A stretch of 64,000 bases of DNA from Capsicum annuum (lineage: Eukaryota; Streptophyta; Magnoliopsida; Solanales; Solanaceae). A program made the translations under genes and the position numbers. The first letter of the stretch is position 1. Every line of letters starts with the position of its first letter. The stretch covers positions 129,532,726 to 129,596,725 of the forward strand of contig NC_061118.1 of the NCBI RefSeq assembly GCF_002878395.1, written 5' to 3'. Below are positions 1 through 10,320 of the stretch, in pieces. Under the pieces are notes generated by a model that was given only the letters and a program-made list of their open reading frames with translations, did no database searches and had not been told where the DNA came from.

Positions 1-1105
1 GCCCAAAATAGTGACCATATGGGTTGTGGTTGTCCTAAACTCTATTATCCCACGACACAGGCTCATTTCGATGCTCTCTTGACTTAGAATAATTCTGAAC
101 AACAAATTCCAGAGATGTAGGGCGATTTTGAGGCGACGTATCACCTGGAGGGGGCTCTACCCAGGGCACACCCCAGCTAGTCCGAGGCTTAATAACTGAA
201 GTTTTTCTTGTCCAACACGGAAAGGGCTTACTCATATACTATAAATACATGCTGTATCACGTTTCTACACATCTTTTAGCACATTTTGGAGAGCAAAGGG
301 CTGCTACAACTTCTTATTTGGTTTTTATTATTTTTATTTAGTTCATTCATGTTGTATTATTTAATTACTATTTTTTTATTACGATTATGACTATGCATGG
401 CTAAACGCTCTTTCCGTGGTTGAAGCCAAGGACATGATTATTATTTCTATGGATTAAGTTTGTTTGCTTTGCTTATCAATATTGGTTGTTTGTTTATTCT
501 TATTATAACTATTTTAAGTATTCACAACCCTTAGAATACATCCATTGTCAACCTTGTAAACTCGGGAGAGGGAATAGGGTGATAGAACATAGGAATAAGC
601 AAAGTATGGTTCTTGATTCCTTATAAAATAAGAAACTTGAATTAGTATCTAGGATAGGGATGTACTTAGATACCTTACTTGATTCATATTTAGGATAATA
701 TTTATTAAGAACTTTAGTGAATTATTACTTCCCCGTTCAACGATGTAGGTGTATGGTTCAACTTAGGTAAAATATTAGAGGTTGGGAAATCATAATCAAG
801 CAATTAACCCTACAAATAAACAACATAGATAAGCAACTTAACAAATGAAATCCAATAGCATAATATGATTGTTCAGAGTGCTTCAACCCTGGGTTTTCTC
901 TTATTTGTTGATTCAAGACCTATACTTTCCAGATTATTTAGTTTTAATTTAAAATTTCCAAAATCATTATTTGGTTACACTCGCATCAATTAAATTTAAA
1001 CTGTGAACTAAAATCAAATCATTGCCAAATCTAGTCTCTGTGGGATCAATAACTTGGCTTTCTTGAAGGTCACTATATTACTTGGTAGACCACGTACACT
1101 TGCGT
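1..1105 (+). repeat. Fragment of a non-chromovirus LTR (Athila/Tat-like)
   Basis: No coding function is recognisable. The stretch reads like an LTR in plus orientation: a TATA-like box near 239, then a long AT-rich leader, and near 1036-1105 the phrase CTCTGTGGGATC followed by a TTATATTACTTGG-like block that resembles the end of large gypsy LTRs. A similar phrase (GGATCGACCCCAACC) closes the LTR at 28910-30557. A motif near 395-425 (GGCTAAACGC, then GAAGCC) resembles the block at 29840-29870. The right side is cut abruptly where element A begins near 1120. The class assignment rests on family memory and is only moderately sure. Open frames here are short and unconvincing. Confidence 0.4.
239..247 (+). 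promoter_or_regulatory. Possible TATA box of the LTR fragment
   Basis: CTATAAATA matches a plant TATA box and sits upstream of a CA/CT-rich stretch that could be an initiator region. It would drive plus-strand transcription of the fragmentary LTR. No second copy of this LTR is present to test conservation. Confidence 0.3.
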
Positions 1106-1119
1106 GTACACTTGACCAC

Positions 1120-1740
1120 TATTAGATGGGTATCTGGAAGAAGCTCTTTTCCAAAGTTGATTTTCCTTTCGGGAGGAACTCCGAGAAGATCTTCGGGAAA
1201 AACATTTGGAAATTCCCTCACTACTGAAATTGACTCGAGATTGGAAATCTCTGAACTAGAGTCTTTAACTCGAACAAGATGGTAGACACACCCATTGGAT
1301 ATCATTTTTCTCACTCTAAGGTATGAAATAAGATGACCCCTAAGTTTTGAGGTACTATCCCTCCATTCAAGGATTGGTTCATTCAAAAACTGAAAATGAA
1401 CAACTCTGTTTCTACAATCAACTGAAGCATAGCATGAGTAGAGCCAATCCATGCCGAGAATGACATCAAAATCAGTTATCTCTAACTCCATAAGATCAAA
1501 TAAGGTGACTTTCTAGGATATTGTGGATGAACATTTCCTGTATGCCTTCCTGGCTTTAATAGAGACACCTACTAAAGTGGACACTGAGAAGGGTTCTGCT
1601 AAAATCACAGGACTGACACCAAAATTAACATCGATGTAGGGAGTTTCAAAGTATAGGAAAGCTCCAGGATCTAACAAAGCATAAACATGTCAAAAAATGC
1701 CTATAACATACTAGTAACCATATCTAGAGAACTTTCCTAA
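1120..1740 (-). pseudogene. Protease to RT-start remnant of element A
   Basis: The minus-strand frame at 1491-1078 carries ILGMDWL, the hallmark just after the aspartic protease core of Ty3/gypsy elements. It continues to FPNVFPEDLLGVPPER, the linker at the start of reverse transcriptase, and then loses similarity near 1125. Upstream on the minus strand, near 1680, a frame reading ALLDPGA marks the protease active-site region, in which the D-[ST]-G-[AS] signature appears as DPGA. The gene is broken by frame changes between these pieces and by the loss of everything after the RT start. It would have processed Gag-Pol; it cannot now. Confidence 0.75.
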
Positions 1741-2232
1741 TCCTGTTAAGACTAAAGTGCATACAATCTATTTGCGTGCTAACCAATAATTGCACTAGAA
1801 GTGGCACCCTACTGAGTTAGGAGATTGGATGGAATTGGGGGATGACTGGACTGACCCTGCTGACCATTATTTGGGCAATCCCTGACTTTGTGGCCTAGAT
1901 TGCCATACCCAAAGCATACATCACTGCCAGCTCTACACACACCCTGATGGTTTTTACCATATTTTTGACAAAGTGGATTTGTTCTACCACTGTTCATACT
2001 TCCCTAGGACATAGAGATTAGCGCCCTAGGACATAGATGTTGCAGTATTAGCCATTGGAATGGCTGGGTCAACAGCCTACTGATTATTTTGAGCTACTGC
2101 TAAGTGGTCTAAAGTAGTAAATGCATCTCTGAATTCAGCATGAGAGACATGATCATTTAGGGGATCTTCCTGAATAGACAGAGGTGCAAGATCATTTCCA
2201 TTTCTCATTCTATTATTCTTTCTAGGAGGCAT
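1741..2232 (-). pseudogene. gag remnant of element A, internally deleted
   Basis: Start chosen at the ATG at 2232, whose first residues MPPRKNNRMRN match the position of the gag start in the sister elements. The C-terminal part (frame 1997-1809) has two zinc-knuckle relics, CQKYGKNHQGVC and CFGYGNLGHKVRDC. In both the second cysteine is now tyrosine, so neither can bind zinc normally. About 700 bp of the capsid region seen in element C (about 22780-23490) is missing. The join near 1993-2040 carries a direct repeat, CCCTAGGACATAGA, on both sides of 8-10 bp, which suggests deletion by slippage or short-repeat recombination. Confidence 0.75.
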
Positions 2233-2235
2233 GTT

Positions 2236-4014
2236 CTGTAAATAGAAAGAAGATTGAATAACTAAGAGAGTTTAAATTGAGCTCATGCTCATTCGCATGA
2301 CATGAATACTGAAAGAAAGGGAACTTTTCCTAAAATGTCTTGTAGCCTCTTGTCCATAAGTGTGGTGCACTTTACACTAATGCACAAGACTATACTTGAC
2401 ACGACTTTCAAACTCCCTAGAACACTTTAAAACCTTAGGCTCTAATAGAAAGTTTGTAATGCCCTGGGAGTATTCCCTGGATGTCACACGGTGCTTAAAG
2501 TCTTAAGCTACCACAAGCTAACCCATGATCTAGTACCTACTGTGAGAATTGAATAATATAATGATAAAGAACATATGCGAAAAAAATAAGTATGCCATAA
2601 GGATTCAATACTGAAAGTAATACAACTGAAACTCACAAGGATGAAACATAAGTGAAAATGCTTAAAACTGAAAACTAACTTATTTTTTGAAATGTCCAAA
2701 AGCTACTAAAGCTAACTGAATATGAGTTGATGGCACAAACCCCAACTAAATCCAAATGAATAATAAACTGAAATACTAAAATTAAATAATCAGTCCTCGA
2801 AATATAAGGACTCAACACTGCTACAAATGCTGATGCACTGGGAGGTCTAGGTGCGGTCGGGAACCTGAGCGTCTGAACCTATGATATGATACATCATAGC
2901 ACAAGAAACAAGTATACGATAAGTACATTAAATATACTGGTATGCTAGATGGGGTTAGGCTGATATGCATGGGCTCATGGACATGAATAATAACTAACTA
3001 AATGAGTAGCATAAGATAACTGATACATGGTATGCATAAAGGCTGTAAAATATGAGGATACATGAAAAACCATATAACATGATACTAGAATAGTCTGTAA
3101 ACTAAAATACTAAAATCTGAGTACTAGTTTAACTGATAAACTGTATGCTATGATCAAGCAAACCTGAACTGACTTTTGAATTAACATTGGACTGAAACTG
3201 TGGGATCTATCATCTAACCGACATGCCCCAATATGAACTAATTGGGGTCTAACCTGTGAACCCAGTTGGAAGGGTGTTAGTACTGTAGCACGTCTACTAA
3301 CACTGAAGTCCCAAAGGACTAAAGAGTCACCCTCTACTAGCAGGTGCCCTAGTGAGATATATGTCAACCCTCAATTGGCAAGTTAATATCTCAACCTATG
3401 TTGGCTATGTAGTTCGGGAATGTAGGGACTGCTACTAAAGGTTACACCCTCAACTGACAAGTGAGCCCCCATCCCTAGGTTCGCTCGATGTTAAATCGTA
3501 TCCCAACTGGACCAAACTGAGCTTACTAATATGGTATACTAACTAAACTGAGAATACTCTAATATATCCGAAATAATCTGAAAACACTAAGACTAAGTAA
3601 ATAGCTAATTTTTAGGTATTCATTAGCCCCAGGACTCGATAACATTGCTAGTAGAAATATACTAAATCTTCAAAAGCATGATAAATAGTCTTTTTTTAAA
3701 ATTCATCTCTTAGGCATTTCATCAGACACATGGAAGTTATAAAGTCATAGCATAGGAATAGTTAAATCATCGCATGATAACATAATTTCAATACAAAAAT
3801 CGTGGGTTAAGGATTTAACATGCAAATATCATCCTTCAAATAGATTAAAGACTAATTCCAACAAAAACAAATGTAAACATAATATAAAAATTGAAATTGA
3901 TGGAAGTTCATGGATAAAATTCATGAAAACATATAAAGGTCATGATTTTAAACTTTAAAATAGATTCTTTGACAGCATGGATTAAAAGGAACCATGAATG
4001 AACATCAAACATAC
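2236..4014 (-). other. Predicted leader intron of element A
   Basis: On the minus strand a donor-like AAG|GTATGT lies in the LTR (4017-4009). An acceptor-like TTTCTATTTACAG ends at 2236, leaving AAC before the gag ATG. Removal would excise about 1.78 kb including the rest of the LTR and the primer site. It is predicted only from sequence and from conservation in B, C and F. Confidence 0.45.
2438..2450 (-). other. Primer-binding site of element A (degenerate, tRNA-Met)
   Basis: The minus strand reads TTCTATTAGAGCC, a decayed form of TGGTATCAGAGCC, which pairs with the 3' end of initiator tRNA-Met. It lies 4 bp inside the LTR edge, as in the sister elements, and so fixes the LTR boundary at 2455. 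Confidence 0.7.
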
Positions 4015-4589
4015 CTTAACTGATTAATTTTTGTGAGTTGTTAGTGAATTCTTAAAGATTAAACTTAGATTTGAAAAAGCTACGGTTTTGTTCTTGAGAG
4101 AGTTTGTGAAAAGATTAATGATTTTGACCTTTTTAGGACCTTAATCTCGTGTTATGTGTTAGTTAAAGTAAAGGGAAAATGACTCAAATACTCCCATATA
4201 CCCAGAATTAATTTAAATGATCATGGACATTGATGCATCGTATCACTCGATCGATACATTAGACGACGTGCTGTGTCTCACCCCACCAACGTGATAAGCG
4301 ACGCGCTATGGCCATATCACACTAACTCACTTGTTTAGACATCCAAACAATCCTTAAACCACATCCAAACAATTCAAAACTTACCCAAGACATACCGTCG
4401 ACCACCTCGATCATGAATCAACTTAAAAATTGATGTGTTAAGGCAGAGAAGGTCAAAATTAAAATCATCAAAGTTTAAGAGGCTTTGGAAATGACTAAGT
4501 CTTAAAACTTCATGAAATTTTTTAAGTCTTGGACCCCTTTAGCATATAAGAGTAAGCTGAAATGAGCTAGGATCTTATAGGGTCTTACA
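2455..4589 (-). repeat. 5' LTR of element A
   Basis: The LTR is 2135 bp, bounded by TGTAAT at 2455 and GGTCTTACA ending at 4589, so its ends form the short inverted repeat TGTAA/TTACA. In sense order it has a GC-rich box (about 4320-4230), a leader, a donor-like AAGGTATGT (4017-4009), and the shared LTR core near 3440-3190. It aligns across its length with the C LTRs. It is followed immediately on the right by D-type LTR sequence. Confidence 0.85.
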
Positions 4590-5351
4590 CATGGTTGTTC
4601 ATTGGGCTACAAGTCAAACACTAACTAGTATGGAGTAATGAGTTAGCCTAGTTGAAACTGTTTTGGGTACGATTTAGCACACGATTTAGGGTACCCTTTG
4701 TACCCTTTGATATGAGTAAATGTGTGTATAGTTGTACCTTGGGTAGTGTAGGGGTCCTTGGTAAATCCTAAGGTATGAGTTAGGGTACTACTCATACCTT
4801 AGGGTATGGTTGAGCTTAGTGAGTTGTACCCACCTGGGAAGTCACTTTTCAGCTTTTAATTTAGGGGCTCTATGGATTTTTACCACCCTAAAATCTTTAA
4901 GTCCCCTCACTATATAATGTATTATGGCCTCCTAAACACTCATTGGCAAGACCAAAACATTCCTAATACTCTCTCAAAACTCATTCAATAAGATTTGGAG
5001 GCTAGGGTTTCAAGAGTGACCATCTAGAGACTTAAAGACCAAGAACCCTTCCATGAATCATCTTGTATAAGGCATGTGACTCTTCCCATATAGGTTTTTC
5101 TCAAATACCATGTTATTTAAACATTTTTAATGAATCCTTAATGATGGACTTGGAAACAAATGATGAGGGTTTTAATGTAAAGTGATAGGTGATGTATACT
5201 CTTGACTAAACTTGTGATTTTATATTTTTTGGTGATGGTTAGCACATGTGGGTGCTTGTTGATTGTGGTTTAATAAATGGGTCTTGAGTAACCCCAACAT
5301 TAAAGTTTTTCACTTAAATTTTGGTCATGGTTAAGTTGTGCCTTCAAGGTG
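4590..5351 (+). repeat. D-type LTR, U3 and leader part
   Basis: This stretch aligns with 26097-26865, including a perfectly kept segment around the TATA box. It therefore represents the first part of a second LTR family in plus orientation. After the TATA box comes a leader (CTCTCTCAAAACTCATTC) and AAGGCATGTG (5070-5079), the place where other LTRs here have AAGGTATGT. At about 5346-5352 it passes straight into integrase sequence, with the hexamer AAGGTG shared at the join. The rest of the LTR, gag, PR, RT and RNase H have been deleted. Confidence 0.7.
4911..4918 (+). promoter_or_regulatory. TATA box of D-type LTR
   Basis: TATATAAT sits in a segment (about 4904-4933) identical to that around 26421-26428 in the other D-type LTR. 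It is followed about 60 bp downstream by a CT-rich leader. Conservation in otherwise diverged copies supports a promoter role. Confidence 0.55.
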
Positions 5352-5981
5352 CTCCCCAGTCTCAAAACCAATGTGATTCTATTTGGGTAATTATGGATAG
5401 AATGACCAAGTCTGCTCATTTCTTAATGGTAAGGACTAGTTATTTGACAGAGGATTATAATATGTTGTATCTTGCGGAGATGGCAAAGTTTCATGGTGAT
5501 CTAATTTCTATTATTTTAGATTGTGGTACTCCATTCTCATTGCATTATTGGAAGTTATTTCAGAAAGGTTGGTCACTAAGGTGTGCCTTAGTACCATTTT
5601 TCACGGGCAAATGGATGGACAAGCGGAGAGGACTGTCCAAACATTACAAGATATGTCGTGTGGTTGTATGATTGATTATGGTGGTAGTTGGTACGACCAT
5701 TTACCCTTGGTTAAGTTTGCTTATACTAATAGTTACCACTCTAACATTGGTATGGCTCCTTTTGAGGAATTGTATGGTAGGAGATGTCGATCTCCTATAG
5801 AGTGGTATGAGGTTGGAGACGGTAATTTATTTGGTCCCGATTTGAATCACCAATCCTTGGAAAAGGTGAAGGTGATTCGTAATAGGTTAAAAGCCGCTCA
5901 AATTCATCAAAAGTCCTATATGGATGTGAGGTGTAAGGATTTAGAGTTTAATGTTGGTGATTGGGTAATCTTGAAGGTATC
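5346..5981 (+). pseudogene. Integrase core of element D, 5' part, interrupted by element B
   Basis: The translated frames show the Ty3/gypsy integrase core: DSIWVIMDRMTKSAHF, then IILDCGT (second catalytic Asp kept), and DGQAERTVQTLQDM (catalytic Glu kept), followed by the YNNSYHSS-like and GRRCRSPI blocks and NVGDWVILKV. The first catalytic Asp lies upstream of the deletion join and is lost. A frameshift near 5565-5575 separates the first frame (from 5321) from the second (5521-6018). The coding sequence stops matching integrase exactly at 5982, where the LTR of element B begins, and resumes at 16160. Product: DNA integration enzyme of a Tekay/Del-type element, dead. Confidence 0.85.
5977..5981. 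repeat. Target-site duplication of element B, left copy
   Basis: GTATC precedes the TG of the B LTR. The right copy is ATATC at 16160-16164, one transition away. Five bp is the usual Ty3/gypsy duplication. Removing B restores the reading frame of the D integrase across the site. Confidence 0.8.
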
Positions 5982-6655
5982 TGTAATGCCTCGAGTTTAT
6001 ACCCCGAATGCTACATAGTGCTAGCAACCCCGAAGGACCACCAGCTAATCCATGACTGGTACCTGCTGTGAGCATTCTATAATAATAATACTGTAATAGC
6101 AATCTATCTGAAATAAATATGAAAGTGAGGTTGTAAACGTCATAAGGTTCATAACTGAAAATCAATACTAAAAAATAATAACTGAATACTGAAACACATG
6201 TCTGAAATACTCTAGTCTAAAAGCCTCTAACTGTCTAAATTATGGAGTTAACGGAACAAGCCCCAAACTAACTACGACTACTAAAAACTGCACTGAAATA
6301 CTAAAATAATAATCTTTCCTCAAACTATAAGGATCCACCACTAAGTCTGTTGCTGATAGGCTGGGCTACTAAGCACGGTTAGGAGCCCGTGCGTCTGAAC
6401 ATATGATATAAGATATCATAGCGCAAAGAAAGGTATCCATCGGTACTTTGAATGTACTGGTATGCTAATTGAGGTAGGATGATATTCATGGTTTCATGTA
6501 CATAAACAATAACTACTGAGTAACATGAACGTAACTAAATGAGAGAACATGTATGAATACAAAACTGTAACTGAGATCATGTTAACACTGGTTACTGAGT
6601 TTTAAATACTGATTAACTGATATCTGAGTTTACTGATACTGTAATACTAATAGCT

Positions 6656-6806
6656 GAGTGACTATTTCTGATAGTCCTGCTTGATAACTGGGTGACTGTT
6701 TTTGATAGTCCTGATTCTGTAGAACAGAACTAAGTTCCATACTGAACTAGGTGACTGTATCTGACAGTCCTGATTATGTAGAACTGAACTGAGTTCTATA
6801 CTGAGA
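6656..6806. repeat. Subrepeats inside the B LTR
   Basis: Three imperfect units begin at 6656, 6690 and 6749 with G[AG]GTGACT, a run of about eight variable bases, then AGTCCTG. The last two add a GAACTGAACTGAGTT-like tail. The same array occurs at about 14335-14485 (B right LTR), 38055-38180 and 44085-44205 (F LTRs), so B and F belong to one subfamily. Confidence 0.65.
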
Positions 6807-8037
6807 CTTAAACTAAAACAAAAATTATGGGAGGTAATCATCAAACCGACATGCCCCTCTCTAAATAGACGGTGGTCCAACCTGAAACCCCAGTTGGAAG
6901 GGTGTCAGTACCGTGCCACTGGTAAAGACAAGTTGTGAGTTAACCCTCTTTGATAGAAAGCTCTTTTGTCAACCCTCACTGGCAAAATAAAATCTTATAA
7001 GATGTATCAACCCTAGCCTAGTAGGAAGATATCTTAACCTACACTGGCTACGTAGCTCTGTAACATAGGGATTGCTACTAAGAGTCAAACCCTATGCTGG
7101 CAAAAATTCCCCCATCCCTGGGTTCGCTCAGTGTTGAATCCTACTCCCAACTGAAAATACACTGAACTGATTTCTAGTCCATACTAGGCTTGACTGAACT
7201 GTTACTGATCATATTGTATAACTGAATAGAACTGAGTTCACTAGAATCCAATAACTGATGGAGTACTACTGAATCTGTTTAACTGACTGAGTTCTGAACT
7301 GAATAGTTAACTGAGACTGTGATTGATTACTGAGTACTATTGTTCGTAACACTACTATACTATTCTGTAACTACTGTAGCTCTAGGTAAACAGCTAAATT
7401 TTTGGGTATTAAATATCTCCAGGACTCGATAGCAAGAAAAGTAAGCATAGAGTAAGCTTGAAAAGCTTAACAATGTGCACATGTTCATGACTCATCCATA
7501 GACACATTTTATCAAACACTTGTAAGGCATAATTTTTCACATATACTAGCATGCCATGATTTTTTCCCCATTTAGTTCATATGAGCACTTCAACAAACAC
7601 TTGGGGAGTACCAATATGCACATTATACTAAACAACATGTAGACATCATAACATCAATTCCCAAATTCACAAATATAATGGATTTAACATGAATTCACAT
7701 GATACACACATATGATAATCAATTCCACATGAATCTTGTAATAGACGATCGATCAGAATTTCAATTAACATTATAATCATGAATACACTTAAATCAAATC
7801 ATGGAAATCATGAAATCAATCTACTTGAAGTTTTAAAAGTGTTTCTTGGATTCCAAGGGTTAAAGTAACCCTTGGATTAACACTTCACATACCTGAGTAC
7901 TAGAATTAATTAAGGTTGATGGTGAGTTCTTTAATCTTGAACCGTGAAGTAGAAGACCCAGGGTTTTGATCTTGAGTAATTTTGAGAATAGTGAATGGAT
8001 TTTGCCTCTAAAGTAGCTAAATCTCGTGTTTTGGGGG

Positions 8038-8044
8038 CTTATAG
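8038..8044 (-). promoter_or_regulatory. Candidate TATA box in the B 3' LTR
   Basis: The minus strand reads CTATAAG about 145 bp before the donor-like site and just before a leader rich in CTCAAAA. The partner LTR has CTATCAG in the same place (about 15680), and the F left LTR has TATATCAG near 39460. The site is therefore partly conserved. Confidence 0.4.
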
Positions 8045-8523
8045 ACGTGGGAAAATAACCCAAACACCCCTAAGGATGCGACTTTTTAATGATTGAAAAC
8101 TGACCTAGCAACGTGCAAACCAACGTTCCACATCGATGGGATCGACTCGATGGATGATGTGTTGCGTTGAGTCTACAATGGTTCACTAGAAATTGTACTG
8201 GGATCTTGGGGAAAATATTCATCGATGTGATAGATGATGCGGCGCATCGAGATTGCATTGATACACTGGTTTGGACTCTCAAACGTGCTTCAAATAATGT
8301 TCAAAAAATTTGAACTCGTCCAAGAACACCTACTGATATTCTTGATCATGAAGCAACTTAAATATCGACTTTTAATGGTCGTAAGCGTTGTGAAATAAGA
8401 TCGCCAACTATGAAGCCTAAAATAACTCTAAGTATTAATACTTAGCTAAAACTTTCTAAGTCAGAGACCCCTTGACAAGCTTTAAAGGACTGAATTGAGC
8501 TTAAGATTTTGTGGGGTCTTACA

Positions 8524-8539
8524 ATATCTCCCACTTGGG
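8524..8539 (-). other. Polypurine tract of element B
   Basis: On the minus strand CCCAAGTGGGAGATAT directly precedes the 3' LTR. The same block (AAGGGGGAGATA) precedes the LTR of C, which supports a role as plus-strand primer. Confidence 0.6.
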
Positions 8540-8842
8540 AACATTCATCCTCGAATAAGACTAAGATGGAAGAACTGATAGACTTAAAGAATATACTGGA
8601 CATGCACAACTGAAGCATGATTTCATGGTTGAGACTACTGATATACTGAATTATTATACTAAACATGCATAACTGATGCATGATTTTGTAATTGATATTA
8701 CTGATAAGTTGAGTTTGTATACTGAACATGCGTATTTGATGCATGAGTACATGACCAAACTGATTTATGAATGCATGACTGAGTATGCAACGTTACATGG
8801 TACCAAGTTGGTAACTATATCTAAATATGAAATCGAGTAAAT

Positions 8843-10320
8843 TTAAGAAAACCTGTTACTTTCAGCTGAGTCTAAATTTGCGGAGAAGAGGTGCGGATAC
8901 TTGGTCCAAATATCTACTTCTTCTTCCTAAGTAGCTCCCTCAATAGACTGATTTCGCCAAAGATCTTTGACTAGAGGGACTTCTTTGTTCCTCAGTCTGC
9001 AAATCTAAAATTCAAGGATTTCTACTAGAATTTCCTCATAAAAGAGGTTGTTCTGAAAAACTATACCCTCTAAAGAGACTACAACTGCTGGGTCACCTAT
9101 GCATTTATTTTTCAAGGATACATGTAACACTGGGTGCATTGAAGCTAAGTCTGAAGGCAACTCAAGTTCATAAACTACCTTTCTGAAATGGCTGAGAATT
9201 CGGTAAGGACTGACATATCGAGGACTGAGCTTCCACTTCTTGCCAAACCTCTTCACTCTTTTCATAGAAGAAGTTTTCAAATACACATAGTCACCAATCT
9301 CAAACTCGAGATCCTTTCTATACACGTCGACATACTATTTCTGTCAGCTCTGAGCTGTCTTAAGCCTTTCCCTGATCAACTGAACTTTTTATAAGGTATC
9401 AAATACCAAATTAGGCCCTACCACTATGGCCTCACCCACTTCAAACCAACCAATAGAAGATCTACATCTCCTTACATAGAGTACCTCAAATGGAGTATTC
9501 TAATGCTGGAATGGTAACTATTATTATATATAAACTCAATCAATGCCAAATGGTCGTCCTAACTGACTTTAAAGTCAATGGCACAGCTCTTAGCATATCT
9601 TCTAGATTTTGGATGGTCCTTTTTTCTTGACCATCTGTCTGAGGGTGGAAGGCTGTACTGAGGTGAATTTGGGTACCAAGACCTTTTTGGAAGGATTTCT
9701 AGAAATAAGAGGTAAATTGGGTACCTCTATCTGAGATGATAGATAATGGAACTCCATGCAATTGGACCAATTCCCTGATAGAGATCTTGGCATAATCCTC
9801 AATTGAATAAGAGGTATGGACTGGTAAGAAATGAGCTAACTTGGTCATCCTATCTACGATAACCCAAACTGAATCATGCTGACGATGAGTACGGGGTAAA
9901 CCCATCACAAAGTTCATGTTTACTTTTTCCCATTTCCATGTAGGAATATTGAACTCCTGCATGGACCCACCAGGCTTCTTATGTTCAATCTTAGCCTGCT
10001 GACATGTTGAACATTTAGCTATAAACCCTAAAATATCTGTTTTTATCCCACTCTACTAATACACTTTCCACAAGTCGCGGTACATCTTAGTGGCCCCTAG
10101 ATGAATAGAGTAGCACACACCATGCGCTTCTGCAAAAATCTGGTACCTCAAGCCATCTACGCCTGGCACACATAGCCGTCCCTAGCAACGCAAAACACCA
10201 TCTCCCCTTTGGGAGAAAACCTATATTTTTTTATCTCTGACTGGCTCGTTTAACTTAACTAGACTGGAATCTCTGTCCTACTTTTCCTTTACCTCAGAAA
10301 CCAGAGATGATTATGAACTA
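8843..10320 (-). pseudogene. Integrase and chromodomain of element B
   Basis: In sense order: an HHCC zinc finger near 10090-9990 whose first His is replaced by Cys while CSTC is kept; the core at 9962-9699, where the first catalytic Asp of the MDF motif is Asn (NMNFVMGLPR) and SDRGTQF is kept; DGQEKRT near 9630-9610, where the catalytic Glu of DGQxER is Lys; then the C-terminal domain (9325-9005, GDYVYLK, LSPRY, HPVLHVS) and a chromodomain ending with KDLWRNQSIEGAT. In-frame TAG codons lie after LVEILEF (9004) and after EGAT (near 8929). The last codon is the stop at 8845-8843. The chromodomain normally guides insertion to heterochromatin. This copy is dead. Confidence 0.85.

Larger units (their letters stand above)
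1120..4589 (-). mobile_element. Element A: truncated Tekay/Del-type chromovirus (PR-gag-5' LTR)
   Basis: In sense order (minus strand) it holds a 5' LTR (4589-2455), primer-binding site, gag and protease, and then stops within the first codons of RT. RT, RNase H, integrase and the 3' LTR are missing. The left break lies near 1110-1125, next to the fragment at 1-1105. A is close to element C throughout. By eye its LTR resembles C's right LTR (23899-26096) more than C's own left LTR does. The sequence just right of the LTR is also shared with C (see findings). Confidence 0.85.
5982..8523 (-). repeat. 3' LTR of element B
   Basis: Bounded by TGTAATGCC at 5982 and GGTCTTACA ending at 8523. In sense order: GC-rich dyad box (8255-8105), CTATAAG (8044-8038) as a candidate TATA box, leader, donor-like CAGGTATGT (7895-7887), then the shared LTR core (about 7140-6845) and GTGACTG subrepeats (6806-6656). 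It is rich in the motif ACTGA on the plus strand. It carries roughly 50 bp near 7545-7590 that the partner LTR lacks. Confidence 0.9.

Noticed and set aside
35..235. 66-codon minus-strand frame with a proline-rich middle
   Set aside because: No recognisable domain; it overlaps probable LTR promoter sequence on the other strand.
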